Positions 1 through 7,581 of a DNA stretch of 34,379 bases are shown here, piece after piece. The translations under genes were made by a program, and so were the position numbers. Below the pieces are notes generated by a model, which saw nothing but the letters and a program-made list of their open reading frames with translations, had not been told where the DNA came from and did no database searches. Numbering within the stretch: the first letter of the stretch is position 1; each line of letters starts with the position of its first letter. This DNA is from UBA5976 sp037137575 (GTDB taxonomy: Bacteria > Actinomycetota > Actinomycetes > S36-B12 > UBA5976). Where the stretch lies: positions 1 to 34,379 of the forward strand of contig JBAXKB010000009.1 in assembly GCA_037137575.1 (NCBI GenBank). Direction: 5' to 3'.

Positions 1-500
1 GGTTCGTCGGCCAAAATGATGCTGGCATTTTGCAATAACACTGAAGCTATGTTGACTCGGGTGAGTTGTCCGGTAGATAACTGAGTGACTGGTCTGTCGG
101 CCAGGTCTGCGATTCCAGCCTGTGTCAGTGCATCAAGCACTCGATCCCTCGTTGCACCTGGACCGAGTGAAGATGCAGAGTTAGCCAATAACGACCACGA
201 GACAACATCGGATACTGAGTACGAGAAATCCGGGCGAACATTAGCTCGCATAACACTGCGATACTTAGCGCGCTGCGCTGTATTGAGTGTTTTCACTTCG
301 AAGTTGGCGTAGGTGAGGCCATCAACCGGAATGTCACCAGCCAGAACGCGCAGCAATGTGGATTTACCTGAGCCATTTGGTCCGATGACGCAATGCACCT
401 CGCCTGCACTGGCCTTGAATAAGACATCAGTCAAAATTGTGCGCCCATTCAAAGTAACCGTCGTCGGTTTCAGTGCGATGTGACCGCTGAAATTACTCAT
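1..500 (-). CDS. hmuV: Heme/iron-type ABC transporter ATP-binding protein (C-terminus beyond window)
   Basis: Cytoplasmic ATPase that would power the FecCD-type permease encoded just upstream. I translated it from the reverse strand, beginning at the ATG at 500. The 166 visible residues contain Walker A (GPNGSGKS, about residues 37-44), an ABC signature reading LSTGQ and a Walker B ending in LADEP right at the window edge. The H-loop and C-terminus are outside. The start overlaps the permease stop by 8 nt (ATGAGTAA), and a GAGG lies 8 nt upstream, so translation is probably coupled. The signature LSTGQ differs from the usual LSGGQ/E, a tolerated variation. Substrate assignment (heme rather than siderophore or cobalamin) rests on the binding-protein gene, not on this ATPase. 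Confidence 0.9.
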   Translation of the reverse strand, partial: MSNFSGHIALKPTTVTLNGRTILTDVLFKASAGEVHCVIGPNGSGKSTLLRVLAGDIPVDGLTYANFEVKTLNTAQRAKYRSVMRANVRPDFSYSVSDVVSWSLLANSASSLGPGATRDRVLDALTQAGIADLADRPVTQLSTGQLTRVNIASVLLQNASIILADE

Positions 501-1464
501 CGCGCATACCTCGAAGAACCAGGAACAGAATGGGGGAGCCAATGAGGGCCAATGTGATGCTAAGTGGAATCTCCATCGGGCCAGCTATCGTGCGCGATGT
601 TGTATCAGCAAGCGTGAGAACTCCGGCACCGATGAGCGCACTTAATGGCAGCAATGCCCGGTGATTCACTGCTCCGAGCATGCGCGAGATGTGCGCAACA
701 GCAAGGCCAACGAAACCAATAGCACCAAACAATGCCACTGATGGCGCAATCAGCACGGTCACTGTGACAAGCCAGCGCACTCGTTGACGCCTGATGTCCA
801 CACCAAGGTGTCCTGCACTTTGGGCGCCGTATGAACCAACATCGAGAAGGCGACCTTGACCCCGAAGCATGAGGGCGCCCAAAACCAAACTGATTGTGAC
901 TGCGCCTACCGCCGACCATGTGGTTAGCGCCAGAGATCCGAATAGCCATGAAACCAGTGATCGTCCATTTGCTCGGTGGCTGTCGCTACCAATGAGGGCT
1001 AAGAGTGCTGACGCGCCCGCACCTAAAGCGATACCGAAAAGTGTGAAGCGCAAGCCAGTCTGGCGACTGCGCACCAAGATGAACACAGCCAACGCTGCAC
1101 CTATTAGCGAACCCGCAATGCTTGCTGCGCTCGATTGCGCGAGCGGTGTTACAAGAAGTGCCAGAGCAGCTCCGCAGGCTGCTGATCCTGAAATGCCAAT
1201 CAACGCGCTGTCAACAATTGGGTTTGCGAAAGTTGCCTGCAGCACAGCGCCGGCCATTGCCAGGCTCGCACCACATACAAGCGCAGCCAGAATGCGCGGC
1301 AAGCGAACATCCCAGATGATGCCGTGTGTGATTGTTGTTGCATTTGGATGAAGTAGCGCAGTCATCAAGTCAGACAAACTGACGTTAGCTGCTCCTATGC
1401 ACAGCGAGGCGATGACGATAACTACCACGCCGAGAATCAAGGCACCGATAATGTTGCGCTTCAT
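493..1464 (-). CDS. hmuU: FecCD-family ABC transporter permease, heme type
   Basis: Integral membrane permease of a BtuC/FecCD-type importer, 323 aa, normal for the family. The N-terminal helix is followed by the family pattern RLPRILAALVCGASLAMAGAVLQ...NPIVDSALIG (about residues 53-90), typical of FecCD permeases; the remaining sequence is almost entirely hydrophobic, with about 9-10 predicted spans, and a conserved GFVGLAVAHISR segment precedes the last helices (coupling-helix region contacting the ATPase). Its ATG overlaps the stop of the binding-protein gene as ATGA (1461-1464), and its own stop overlaps the ATPase start, so all three genes form one operon on the minus strand. Confidence 0.93.
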   Translation of the reverse strand: MKRNIIGALILGVVVIVIASLCIGAANVSLSDLMTALLHPNATTITHGIIWDVRLPRILAALVCGASLAMAGAVLQATFANPIVDSALIGISGSAACGAALALLVTPLAQSSAASIAGSLIGAALAVFILVRSRQTGLRFTLFGIALGAGASALLALIGSDSHRANGRSLVSWLFGSLALTTWSAVGAVTISLVLGALMLRGQGRLLDVGSYGAQSAGHLGVDIRRQRVRWLVTVTVLIAPSVALFGAIGFVGLAVAHISRMLGAVNHRALLPLSALIGAGVLTLADTTSRTIAGPMEIPLSITLALIGSPILFLVLRGMRDE

Positions 1465-2435
1465 GACCCACTCACATTGTTCAGAGCAACTTGTAGCGCG
1501 TTGACGAGGTTCTTAGTATCAACACCGAATGCTAGGAGCAGTCCATCATCAACTGCAATCACGCGCTTGTGGATGCCCGCCGGTGTCTGCGCAACACCAG
1601 GAAGACTCAGTAATCCTGACAGACCGCCGACAGACTGCAGGCCTTTGGTCATCACCAGCAACACATCGGGCTGACCTTTAGCGAGCGCTTCAGGGGTGAG
1701 AGGTGTAAATGGATTCAACTTGGCTTCGGTACCAATATCAATGCCACCGGCCGCAGCAATCATGGCATCTGCTCCCGAGCCTTTGCCGCCAAGTAAATAA
1801 ATGGACGATGGTCCACGTAGGTAAAGAAATGCTACGCGCACCTTGGTTGGCTTGGCTGCTGTAAAACTCAGTTGCGTGTTCAACTGCTCAGCTTGTTGCC
1901 GCACACCAAGTGCCTGACCCAAAGCTGTGATTCGCGGTTGAACTTCAGAAAGTGACCAGGCTTGCGGAATCTGGATTACTTGCACACCACTTCGAGCAAT
2001 GGCATCGAGTGCTTGAGTGGGTGAAGTCTGTGCATCCACTATGAAAAGGGTTGGCTTTTGAGCCAACACCTTTTCCACTGATACTGCGTGAGCGTCGGTG
2101 ACAACAGGTACCCCAGCGGTGCTAGCTGCTTCACTGGCTATGTCACGCCCGACAAGATTGTGGGTTAAGCCAAGAGCTGCAACAATCTCTGCTGCGCCAG
2201 AGGCAACCGAAATTATGCGACTCGGATCTTTGACGATTACTGGCTTACCTAGGTAGTCAGTTGCAGTTCCGCCAGCCTTCGCGGCGACACTGGCCAACTC
2301 GAAGCTGGGCATATCTTGACTATGTATGTAGGAGACGCCATCGGTAGCCGGCGTAATAGCCGAATTGCTCTTCGCCGCGCACGAACTAAGCAACAAAACG
2401 CCCAGACTGAGGGTCAGAGCGCTGCGGATTCTCAT
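1461..2435 (-). CDS. hmuT: Heme/iron ABC transporter substrate-binding lipoprotein
   Basis: Extracellular binding protein, 324 aa. It begins with a lipoprotein signal: hydrophobic stretch 6-16 and lipobox LSSC with the acylated Cys at 19. A class III (BtuF/FhuD/HmuT-like) periplasmic-binding domain follows: RIISVASGAAEIVAALGL (residues 73-90), VSVEKVLAQKPTLFIVDAQ and GGKGSGADAMIAAAGG. The last resembles the GG-x-GTGADALI-x-AAGG segment of hemin-binding HmuT proteins, which is why I prefer heme over ferric siderophore. First gene of the operon. There is no Shine-Dalgarno; TAGTGT lies exactly six bases before the ATG, so the mRNA is probably leaderless. Substrate is an inference. Confidence 0.88.
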   Translation of the reverse strand: MRIRSALTLSLGVLLLSSCAAKSNSAITPATDGVSYIHSQDMPSFELASVAAKAGGTATDYLGKPVIVKDPSRIISVASGAAEIVAALGLTHNLVGRDIASEAASTAGVPVVTDAHAVSVEKVLAQKPTLFIVDAQTSPTQALDAIARSGVQVIQIPQAWSLSEVQPRITALGQALGVRQQAEQLNTQLSFTAAKPTKVRVAFLYLRGPSSIYLLGGKGSGADAMIAAAGGIDIGTEAKLNPFTPLTPEALAKGQPDVLLVMTKGLQSVGGLSGLLSLPGVAQTPAGIHKRVIAVDDGLLLAFGVDTKNLVNALQVALNNVSGS

Positions 2436-2441
2436 AACGTC

Positions 2442-2447
2442 ACACTA
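2442..2447 (-). promoter_or_regulatory. Putative -10 element of a leaderless hmuT transcript
   Basis: On the minus strand TAGTGT is followed by six bases and then the hmuT ATG (2435). This is the TANNNT-N6-start arrangement of actinobacterial leaderless genes. No Shine-Dalgarno is present. Confidence 0.55.
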
Positions 2448-2452
2448 CCGAG

Positions 2453-2479
2453 GCACCGGTGCTTTGCTGACAGGCTGTC
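2453..2479. promoter_or_regulatory. Two perfect palindromes in the heme-locus divergent promoter
   Basis: GCACCGGTGC (2453-2462) is a perfect 10-bp palindrome, and GACAG-G-CTGTC (2469-2479) is a perfect 5-1-5 inverted repeat. They sit in the 100-bp region between the divergent hmuT and neocarzinostatin-like genes and cover the expected -35/spacer area of the hmuT promoter. This is a plausible operator for an iron or heme regulator. Neither resembles the DtxR/IdeR consensus (TTAGGTTAGGCTAACCTAA), so the regulator is unknown. Confidence 0.35.
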
Positions 2480-2537
2480 GGCTTGTATCCGACGCAGTGT
2501 CAAGACCCAAATGGGCTAAATGCTAGAAACTCATAAC

Positions 2538-3047
2538 ATGCTTAGAAGACGTGTGACCAGCAGTCTGTTACTGGTCATGCTGTTTGCCCTAGCGCAGATG
2601 GGCTCAGCGCAGGCATTCGGAATTCAGGCACTTGTACATGGGAGCTTCGGTCAAGTCCTCAAAGTTTCCCAGTCCAAAAATCTGCCGGCTAAAGGATCTT
2701 GGGTTACAGTCACAGGCGATGGCTATGACGAGCGTGTGGGAATCTATGTGACCATGTGTGTGCGTCCAGCCAAAGGCCAGCTGCCTACGCCATGTGGAGG
2801 TGGCATCAACAAAACTGGTACATCGTCAGCATCGGTCTGGGTCTCGTCGAACGCGCCGAGTTATGGAACCGGTTTGGCTAAGCCATTCGGTTTTGGTGGC
2901 AAGTTTAAAGTTCGACTGTTCCTTGGACCACACATCGGCGCACTTGATTGTCGCAAAGTTAAGTGTGTGATTGCTACGCGTGCCGATCATCTTCAGAGTA
3001 GTAATCGAACAGCAGATGTATTTATCCCAGTAACTTTTAGTCGTTAA
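2538..3047 (+). CDS. Secreted neocarzinostatin-fold protein
   Basis: Secreted protein of about 169 aa (175 if the ATG at 2520 is used). I prefer 2538 because MLRRRVTSSLLLVMLFALAQMGSAQA forms a clean signal peptide with an AQA cleavage site. The mature part has four cysteines in the neocarzinostatin pattern: C-x11-C (MCVRP...PC), then DC-x4-CV followed by an ATRADH segment and a final VFIPVTF strand. Neocarzinostatin has C37-x9-C47 and C88-x4-C93, so two disulfides and an Ig-like seven-stranded beta sandwich are expected. No membrane anchor or LPXTG motif is seen, so it is probably released or surface-associated. It is divergent from the heme importer and 23 nt upstream of a paralogue. A role in heme or iron capture is inference from position; neocarzinostatin itself carries an enediyne chromophore. 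Confidence 0.7.
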   Translation: MLRRRVTSSLLLVMLFALAQMGSAQAFGIQALVHGSFGQVLKVSQSKNLPAKGSWVTVTGDGYDERVGIYVTMCVRPAKGQLPTPCGGGINKTGTSSASVWVSSNAPSYGTGLAKPFGFGGKFKVRLFLGPHIGALDCRKVKCVIATRADHLQSSNRTADVFIPVTFSR

Positions 3048-3070
3048 TTCAAGAACAAAAAGAGGAAAAA

Positions 3071-4111
3071 ATGAAACTAACAAAAGGTAAGTCTCTAGTA
3101 ACCGCACTTCTTGTATCAGCTGTGCTCATGGGTGGTATGGCAACAAGTTTCGCAGCAACGCAAACCCAGACATTAGACATGACATCTATGACGATGCCAA
3201 CCTTCACGGCCGTCCAAGCGGGCGATGTGCTAACGCTGAAGATTTCGGGGCTTCGTGGCTCGGAGGGAGTTTACGCATCGGTGTGCGCAAAGACCGTGGA
3301 TTCGACAACCAAGAGCACATTGTGTGACACAAATCAGGCGGACATGGCTTGGATTACTGCTGATGGAGCAAACCACAGCGCGGCCGGTTCAACTGGTGGT
3401 GCAATCACAGTTGCAGACACTTTCGCAAACATTGATTGCAAGGTGACCGCATGCGTTCTTTATGTTCGTGGCGATCACAACAACCCAACCGCAGGGCAAT
3501 TAACGCGCAAGATTGATTTGACCTTCACTGGCGGTGGCGTCTCAAAGACTAACGATGTTGTAACAGGTACAGCCGGCTCATTCACCCTGACACCGAACGT
3601 GCCGCATGACTTGACCTACCGCACCCCAATTACGTTCAATTTGACTGCTAAATCTGGCTTGGCAATCACCCTGTCATCTCTTACCCCTGATTGTTCAGTA
3701 GTTGGCAATGTGGTCAATGCTCTAGCTGGTGACGGTGCCACGTGTGCAATCGCAGCAAAGACTGTTGGTAACGACACTTACAAGCCTTTGAATGTGAACT
3801 TCCCGTTCTACACTCATTCATTCGTTCAGTCGGCATCAATCGCTTGGCCATCAGCAACCTTGAAGACCAAAGTGGCCGTTTACTTTGCACGAGTAAAGAC
3901 AAACACTGGCGTTTATCCAACACTTGCATCAACAACTCCTAAGATCTGCAGCATCGGTGTAGTTGGAGCAAATTACAGGCTGTTAGCAATCAAGGATGGC
4001 ACCTGCACGATTACCGTTTCCAGTCCAGGTGATTTAACTTCCGCAAAGCGTTGGACTGCCATTACCGGCAACCGTACTTTCGTTCTATCGAGCACTGGTA
4101 AAAGCAGCTAG
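3071..4111 (+). CDS. Secreted protein: neocarzinostatin-like domain plus Ig-like repeats
   Basis: A 346-aa secreted protein with signal peptide MKLTKGKSLVTALLVSAVLMGGMATSFA and a good ribosome site (AGAGGA, 5 nt before the ATG). Residues about 29-155 repeat the domain of the upstream gene: SGLRGSEGVYASVCAK...LC, then DC-x4-CVLYVRGDH and a terminal DLTF strand. The C-terminal half (about 165-346) is made of two weakly similar beta-rich units, each with a cysteine pair (LTPDCS...GATCAI; TPKICSIG...GTCTIT), like the Ig-like repeats of actinobacterial surface proteins. No sortase signal or C-terminal helix is visible. It follows its paralogue by 23 nt and is probably co-transcribed. Its last 27 nt overlap the convergent TetR gene. 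Function unknown; cell-surface ligand capture linked to the heme importer is a hypothesis. Confidence 0.7.
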   Translation: MKLTKGKSLVTALLVSAVLMGGMATSFAATQTQTLDMTSMTMPTFTAVQAGDVLTLKISGLRGSEGVYASVCAKTVDSTTKSTLCDTNQADMAWITADGANHSAAGSTGGAITVADTFANIDCKVTACVLYVRGDHNNPTAGQLTRKIDLTFTGGGVSKTNDVVTGTAGSFTLTPNVPHDLTYRTPITFNLTAKSGLAITLSSLTPDCSVVGNVVNALAGDGATCAIAAKTVGNDTYKPLNVNFPFYTHSFVQSASIAWPSATLKTKVAVYFARVKTNTGVYPTLASTTPKICSIGVVGANYRLLAIKDGTCTITVSSPGDLTSAKRWTAITGNRTFVLSSTGKSS

Positions 4112-4675
4112 CCCATTCAAAACGAACGCAGTAGTGGCGGCGATTTCTTCATTGAGGTCGCCGCCATTTGCTAGCCGCCGCACAGACACATCAACTACGC
4201 CAGATATTTGCATCGCTACTGTCTGAGGTTTCTTAACGTTTAGTTCTGTTAGGGCCTGCATCAGTGGGGTGATCATCGCACGGTGTAGTTGCTGCATCTG
4301 CGAGCGTCTAACTGGTGGAAGTTCTACGCCAGCGGCTGACTTCAGAAGTTCATGTCGGCCGTCGTTAACGTATTCAAGTGATGCACTAATCCAGGCAATG
4401 ACACCGGCCTTCGCTGATTTGGCAGACTGCACGCGCTGCGCCAAATGTTCATTCATTTCAAAAAGTTCATCAATGAGAACATCCGCAATCAGGTCTGCGC
4501 TGGAATCGAAGTATGCATAAACAGTTGTGCGGGCAATGCCAGCTTTCTTGGCAATCGCGCTGAAAGTGACATGTGATAGCCCTTGCTCACGTGCGATTGC
4601 GTTAGCTGCACTCAAGATTGCAGATTCACGCAGATCGCGATTCTCTGCAACAGTCTTGGCAGTAATTTTAGGCAC
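4085..4675 (-). CDS. TetR-family transcriptional regulator
   Basis: A 196-aa regulator. The N-terminal helix-turn-helix is canonical: ILSAANAIAREQGLSHVTFSAIAKKAGIARTTVYAYFDSSADLIADVLIDE (residues 18-69). The C-terminal ligand-binding half is unassigned. GTG start at 4675; no Shine-Dalgarno is evident. It is divergent from the small ORF/P450 unit starting at 4839, so the P450 is the likely target and the P450 substrate, or a related lipophile, the likely effector. The 3' end overlaps the convergent secreted-protein gene by 27 nt. Confidence 0.9.
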   Translation of the reverse strand: MPKITAKTVAENRDLRESAILSAANAIAREQGLSHVTFSAIAKKAGIARTTVYAYFDSSADLIADVLIDELFEMNEHLAQRVQSAKSAKAGVIAWISASLEYVNDGRHELLKSAAGVELPPVRRSQMQQLHRAMITPLMQALTELNVKKPQTVAMQISGVVDVSVRRLANGGDLNEEIAATTAFVLNGLAAFTSAR

Positions 4676-4838
4676 TCTTTATTGTTGCATGCCGATTGAA
4701 ACCAGGCTCGTTGAGTACTTCTTGGCGCGAATTGGCAGTCATTCTTGCCAGCACTCATAAATAAAACTCGTAATTGCCCCGTTTTTGTTAACCTTCAATA
4801 CCTAGACTCCTAGGCACATACTTAATCGGGGAGTAACG
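4676..4838. promoter_or_regulatory. Divergent promoter region, TetR / P450; candidate operator at 4801-4814
   Basis: This 163-bp intergenic region separates the TetR gene from the P450 unit. CCTAG-ACTC-CTAGG at 4801-4814 is a perfect inverted repeat with 5-bp arms. It lies about 25 bp upstream of the GTG of the small ORF and could be the TetR operator. A second, weaker repeat TGGCA-N8-TGCCA is at about 4734-4751. No convincing -35/-10 pair was found. Confidence 0.3.
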
Positions 4839-4997
4839 GTGGAATTAGGTACGAAGACGAAGACAACTCCTAGCGGGTTGCCTGCTGCTGGTTGGTGGCG
4901 CCGCGGTGTGGCCACGCAAGCTAATTGCTGGCACCTACCCAGCACATCCAGATTGTTTCGGGTATTCGCTGGCACACATGACGGCTTGCGTAATTGA
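4839..4997 (+). CDS. Possible 52-residue leader ORF overlapping the P450 start
   Basis: GTG at 4839 is preceded by a strong Shine-Dalgarno, GGGGAG at 4828-4833, with 5-nt spacing. The frame stays open for 52 codons, and its TGA (4995-4997) overlaps the TTG start of the P450 (4994) in the 4-nt pattern TTGA. The product begins MELGTKTKTTPSGLPAAGWW, is basic and Trp-rich, and has no recognised domain or membrane segment. Strong SD and coupling geometry argue for translation; the lack of any family argues for caution. It could serve mainly to deliver ribosomes to the P450, which lacks its own ribosome site. I cannot exclude chance. Confidence 0.4.
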   Translation: MELGTKTKTTPSGLPAAGWWRRGVATQANCWHLPSTSRLFRVFAGTHDGLRN

Positions 4998-6349
4998 GTA
5001 ACTCCACCATTTGGACAGTATCGCCGGGTTCCCGCACTCGGCATGGCTGGCGCACGCCCGTCACTGCGCCAGGGCCAGAATCTCGCGAAATGCTCAGGAG
5101 GTTTCGCGAGATTCAACACAATCCGTTGAATTTCTTGATGCACACTTGGCAACAACATGGCGATGTAGTGCAGTTCCCAATCCCACGACCTGCCAGCTAT
5201 CTCGTTAGTTCCCCACAAGGCGCTCGCGATGTTTTAGTGCAGCACCATCGGGCAATGAGTAAGCGAACCATTCAGTATTCAACGTTGTCGCTAGTAACTG
5301 GCGAGGGTCTGCTAACCGCCGATACCGACACTTGGAAAACTTCGCGCAGGCAACTAGCACCAGCTTTTCATCATGAAATGATTTCATTGGCCACCAATCA
5401 TGTTGCGACAGCGCTAAATCGCCTTGATGCAAACTGGGCTGAACTAACATCCCAAGGCACTGCGCTAATAGATGTCGATCAAGCGATGATGAACTTGGCG
5501 CTAGAGATAACTGGCGCAACATTATTTGGCGCTGACTTAACTGGCCAAGTGGATCAACTCACATCAGCGACATTGCGAGCGTTACATGGGGTAGTAGTAC
5601 GAGCCCGCAACCCGTTACCAATGCCATTAGCGGTGCCAACACCAAACAACTTGGGTATGCGAAAAGCAATCCGCGAGTTGGACGCTGCTGTCAACGCCAT
5701 CATCGATCGCAGACTTGCCGACTCGTTGCCAGAAGGTGCGCCAATTCGAGACATGCTCGATGTGCTTATGGATCAAAGCCTTGACCAGCCACTTAGCCGA
5801 AAACAAATTCGTGATGAAGTTGCTACCTTCATTGTTGCTGGCCATGAAACTATTGCTAGCGCCCTCACATGGGCCTGCTACTTACTTGGCCGTAACCCCG
5901 AAGAGGCGCAGCGCCTCCACGAGCATCCAGAGCGTGCCTCACTCGTGTTTGATGAAACTTTGCGCTTGTATCCACCTGCTTGGGTCATCACTCGGCGCAC
6001 ACTTGAGCCAGTTGAAGTTGAAGGTTTTCTAATTCCAGCCGATGCATTGGTAATAGTCAGTCCTTGGGTGGTGCACCGAAATGAAAATGTCTGGCCAAAC
6101 CCAGAACAGTTCATCCCTGATCGCTTTGCCAATGGCGCACCGATGCTTGGTTACCTGCCTTTTGGTGCAGGTCCACGATTATGTATTGGTCGTGACATGG
6201 CTCGGTTGCAAGGCGCACAAATCTTAAGTCACGTTGCACAAAATTGGCAGTTGCGCCCAATTCATAATGAGCAAGTGCCCGTCGATGCTTCAGTTACTCT
6301 TCGACCACAAGGTGGGCTACCCATGCGGTTAAAGCGCATCAAACATTAA
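4994..6349 (+). CDS. Cytochrome P450
   Basis: Heme-thiolate monooxygenase, 451 aa. Visible motifs: C-helix WKTSRRQ (W114), I-helix oxygen-activation motif AGHET (282-286), K-helix ExxR as ETLR (321-324), the PERF-like meander PDRF (375-378) and the heme-binding loop FGAGPRLCIG with axial Cys397. It lacks an N-terminal membrane helix, so it is soluble and needs separate redox partners; none is in the window. The start is TTG, immediately after an in-frame stop (TAA 4991-4993) and without a ribosome site; the upstream 52-codon ORF ends across it. The next in-frame ATG (residue 33) would remove the proline-rich PGP segment expected before the A helix. The 3' end overlaps hisN tail-to-tail by 4 nt. 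Substrate unknown; fatty-acid or terpenoid oxidation is possible. Confidence 0.93.
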   Translation: MSNSTIWTVSPGSRTRHGWRTPVTAPGPESREMLRRFREIQHNPLNFLMHTWQQHGDVVQFPIPRPASYLVSSPQGARDVLVQHHRAMSKRTIQYSTLSLVTGEGLLTADTDTWKTSRRQLAPAFHHEMISLATNHVATALNRLDANWAELTSQGTALIDVDQAMMNLALEITGATLFGADLTGQVDQLTSATLRALHGVVVRARNPLPMPLAVPTPNNLGMRKAIRELDAAVNAIIDRRLADSLPEGAPIRDMLDVLMDQSLDQPLSRKQIRDEVATFIVAGHETIASALTWACYLLGRNPEEAQRLHEHPERASLVFDETLRLYPPAWVITRRTLEPVEVEGFLIPADALVIVSPWVVHRNENVWPNPEQFIPDRFANGAPMLGYLPFGAGPRLCIGRDMARLQGAQILSHVAQNWQLRPIHNEQVPVDASVTLRPQGGLPMRLKRIKH

Positions 6350-7119
6350 TTACCTGCGATAACTCGCAGTACATCATTATGCAAAATTGTGTTTGTGGTG
6401 ACAGCGCTCTTATGAATTAGCGCATCGCTGCCATCAAAGCCAGTTACTGTTCCACCGGCTTCACGCACAATCGCGATAAAAGCTGCCATATCCCAAACGC
6501 TAAGTTCTGGTTCCACTGCAATGTCTACTACGCCTTCAGCCACCATAACGTGCGACCAAAAGTCGCCGTAGGCACGCGAGCGCCATGTTACTTCTTGCAA
6601 ATCACCTAATGCCGATTCAAACCCAGCCCAACCAACAGCATCACTATATGAAAGCGAAGCATCAGCGAGTTGCCCAACATCTGAAACATGAATAGGGCGC
6701 ACCGAGCCATCAACATCTTGAGTAAACGCACCACCACCTGCAACTGCCCACCAACGTCGACCCAGAGCAGGAGCTGATACAACTCCCAATTTGAGGTTGC
6801 CATCTTCAGAAAGTGCAATCAGGGTTGCCCACACTGGCACACCGCGCACATAATTTTTGGTGCCATCAATCGGATCAATAATCCACTGGCGGTTCGCCTC
6901 TGTCGCCGTGTCCGGTTGCTCTTCACCGATCACACCGTCGCTAGGGCGAGCGCTCATTAGTTCGTCACGGATGTATTGCTCTACTGCCTGATCTGCCTCA
7001 GTTACCGGCGTACTGTCAGGTTTAGCGTCAACGCGTAAATCTAAGGCTCTAAACCGATTCATGGTGATGATGTCAGCCTGGTCGGCTAACTTTAGAGCAA
7101 GAGATAAATCAACATCCAC
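6346..7119 (-). CDS. hisN: Histidinol-phosphatase, inositol monophosphatase family
   Basis: Mg2+-dependent phosphatase of 257 aa, probably removing phosphate from histidinol phosphate in histidine biosynthesis as HisN does in actinobacteria. Metal-binding motifs: GEE (residues 65-67), DPIDGTKNY (82-90) and a C-terminal WDMAAFIAIVREAGG containing the third aspartate. Members of the family also act on inositol phosphates or other small phosphates, so the substrate is not certain from sequence. GTG start at 7119 with TACGGT exactly six bases upstream and no Shine-Dalgarno, suggesting a leaderless mRNA. Confidence 0.85.
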   Translation of the reverse strand: MDVDLSLALKLADQADIITMNRFRALDLRVDAKPDSTPVTEADQAVEQYIRDELMSARPSDGVIGEEQPDTATEANRQWIIDPIDGTKNYVRGVPVWATLIALSEDGNLKLGVVSAPALGRRWWAVAGGGAFTQDVDGSVRPIHVSDVGQLADASLSYSDAVGWAGFESALGDLQEVTWRSRAYGDFWSHVMVAEGVVDIAVEPELSVWDMAAFIAIVREAGGTVTGFDGSDALIHKSAVTTNTILHNDVLRVIAGN

Positions 7120-7125
7120 GATTTA

Positions 7126-7131
7126 ACCGTA
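7126..7131 (-). promoter_or_regulatory. Putative -10 element of leaderless hisN
   Basis: TACGGT on the minus strand is followed by six bases and the hisN GTG (7119). It fits the TANNNT-N6-start pattern seen at six other genes in the window. Confidence 0.5.
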
Positions 7132-7176
7132 TCGCCTACGGGGTGATTTCGGTATTTCAGTGGGGCAGGAGTCATC

Positions 7177-7581
7177 ATGGCGCGCTGGTTTGCCAAATCA
7201 GACAAAGCGACAACTGCGGCGATGGCAGTGGTCAAACAGGGCGCTGATTATTTGGCGAAAAATCCTGATGCACTCAAAAAGATTATTTCTGAGTTTCCAG
7301 GAAAACTAACTGAATCATCGGGCAAGATAACTTTTGCCACACAGGCAACGGCTATGTACTACGCATTGCGTGATCCTAAAACTCCGCTAAAAGTAAAAGC
7401 GCTTATTGGCGCAGCTCTGGCTTACTTCATAATGCCTTTTGATTTAATTCCCGATTGGATTGTTGGAATTGGTTTCACCGATGATCTTGCTGTTGTGATG
7501 ATGGTACTTAGAAAACTTGCTGGCTCAATTACCGAAGAACATTACGAATTAGCTAGACGGCGTTTGAAGCGCGAAAAGTAG
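7177..7581 (+). CDS. YkvA-type DUF1232 protein
   Basis: A 134-aa protein with a DUF1232 core at about residues 72-110: TPLKVKALIGAALAYFIMPFDLIPDWIVGIGFTDDLAVV, with the family hallmark YxxxPxDLIPD...G..DDLAV. The core forms a hydrophobic hairpin that probably associates with the membrane. The function of the family is unknown. An excellent ribosome site, CAGGAG with 5-nt spacing, supports the ATG at 7177. Its last 33 nt overlap the convergent rsgA. It is divergent from hisN, with only 57 bp between starts. Confidence 0.88.
   Translation: MARWFAKSDKATTAAMAVVKQGADYLAKNPDALKKIISEFPGKLTESSGKITFATQATAMYYALRDPKTPLKVKALIGAALAYFIMPFDLIPDWIVGIGFTDDLAVVMMVLRKLAGSITEEHYELARRRLKREK

Noticed and set aside
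869..1351. 160-codon plus-strand frame inside hmuU
   Set aside because: Shadow of the permease; no recognisable family and no ribosome site.
4801..4997. Possible riboswitch upstream of the P450
   Set aside because: I compared it by eye with cobalamin, c-di-AMP and M-box patterns and found no conserved core; a small ORF explains the stretch better.
4802..5218. 138-codon open frame on the minus strand across the TetR/P450 intergenic region
   Set aside because: It overlaps the N-terminus of a clear P450 and has no domain, signal or ribosome site; its composition is that of a shadow frame.
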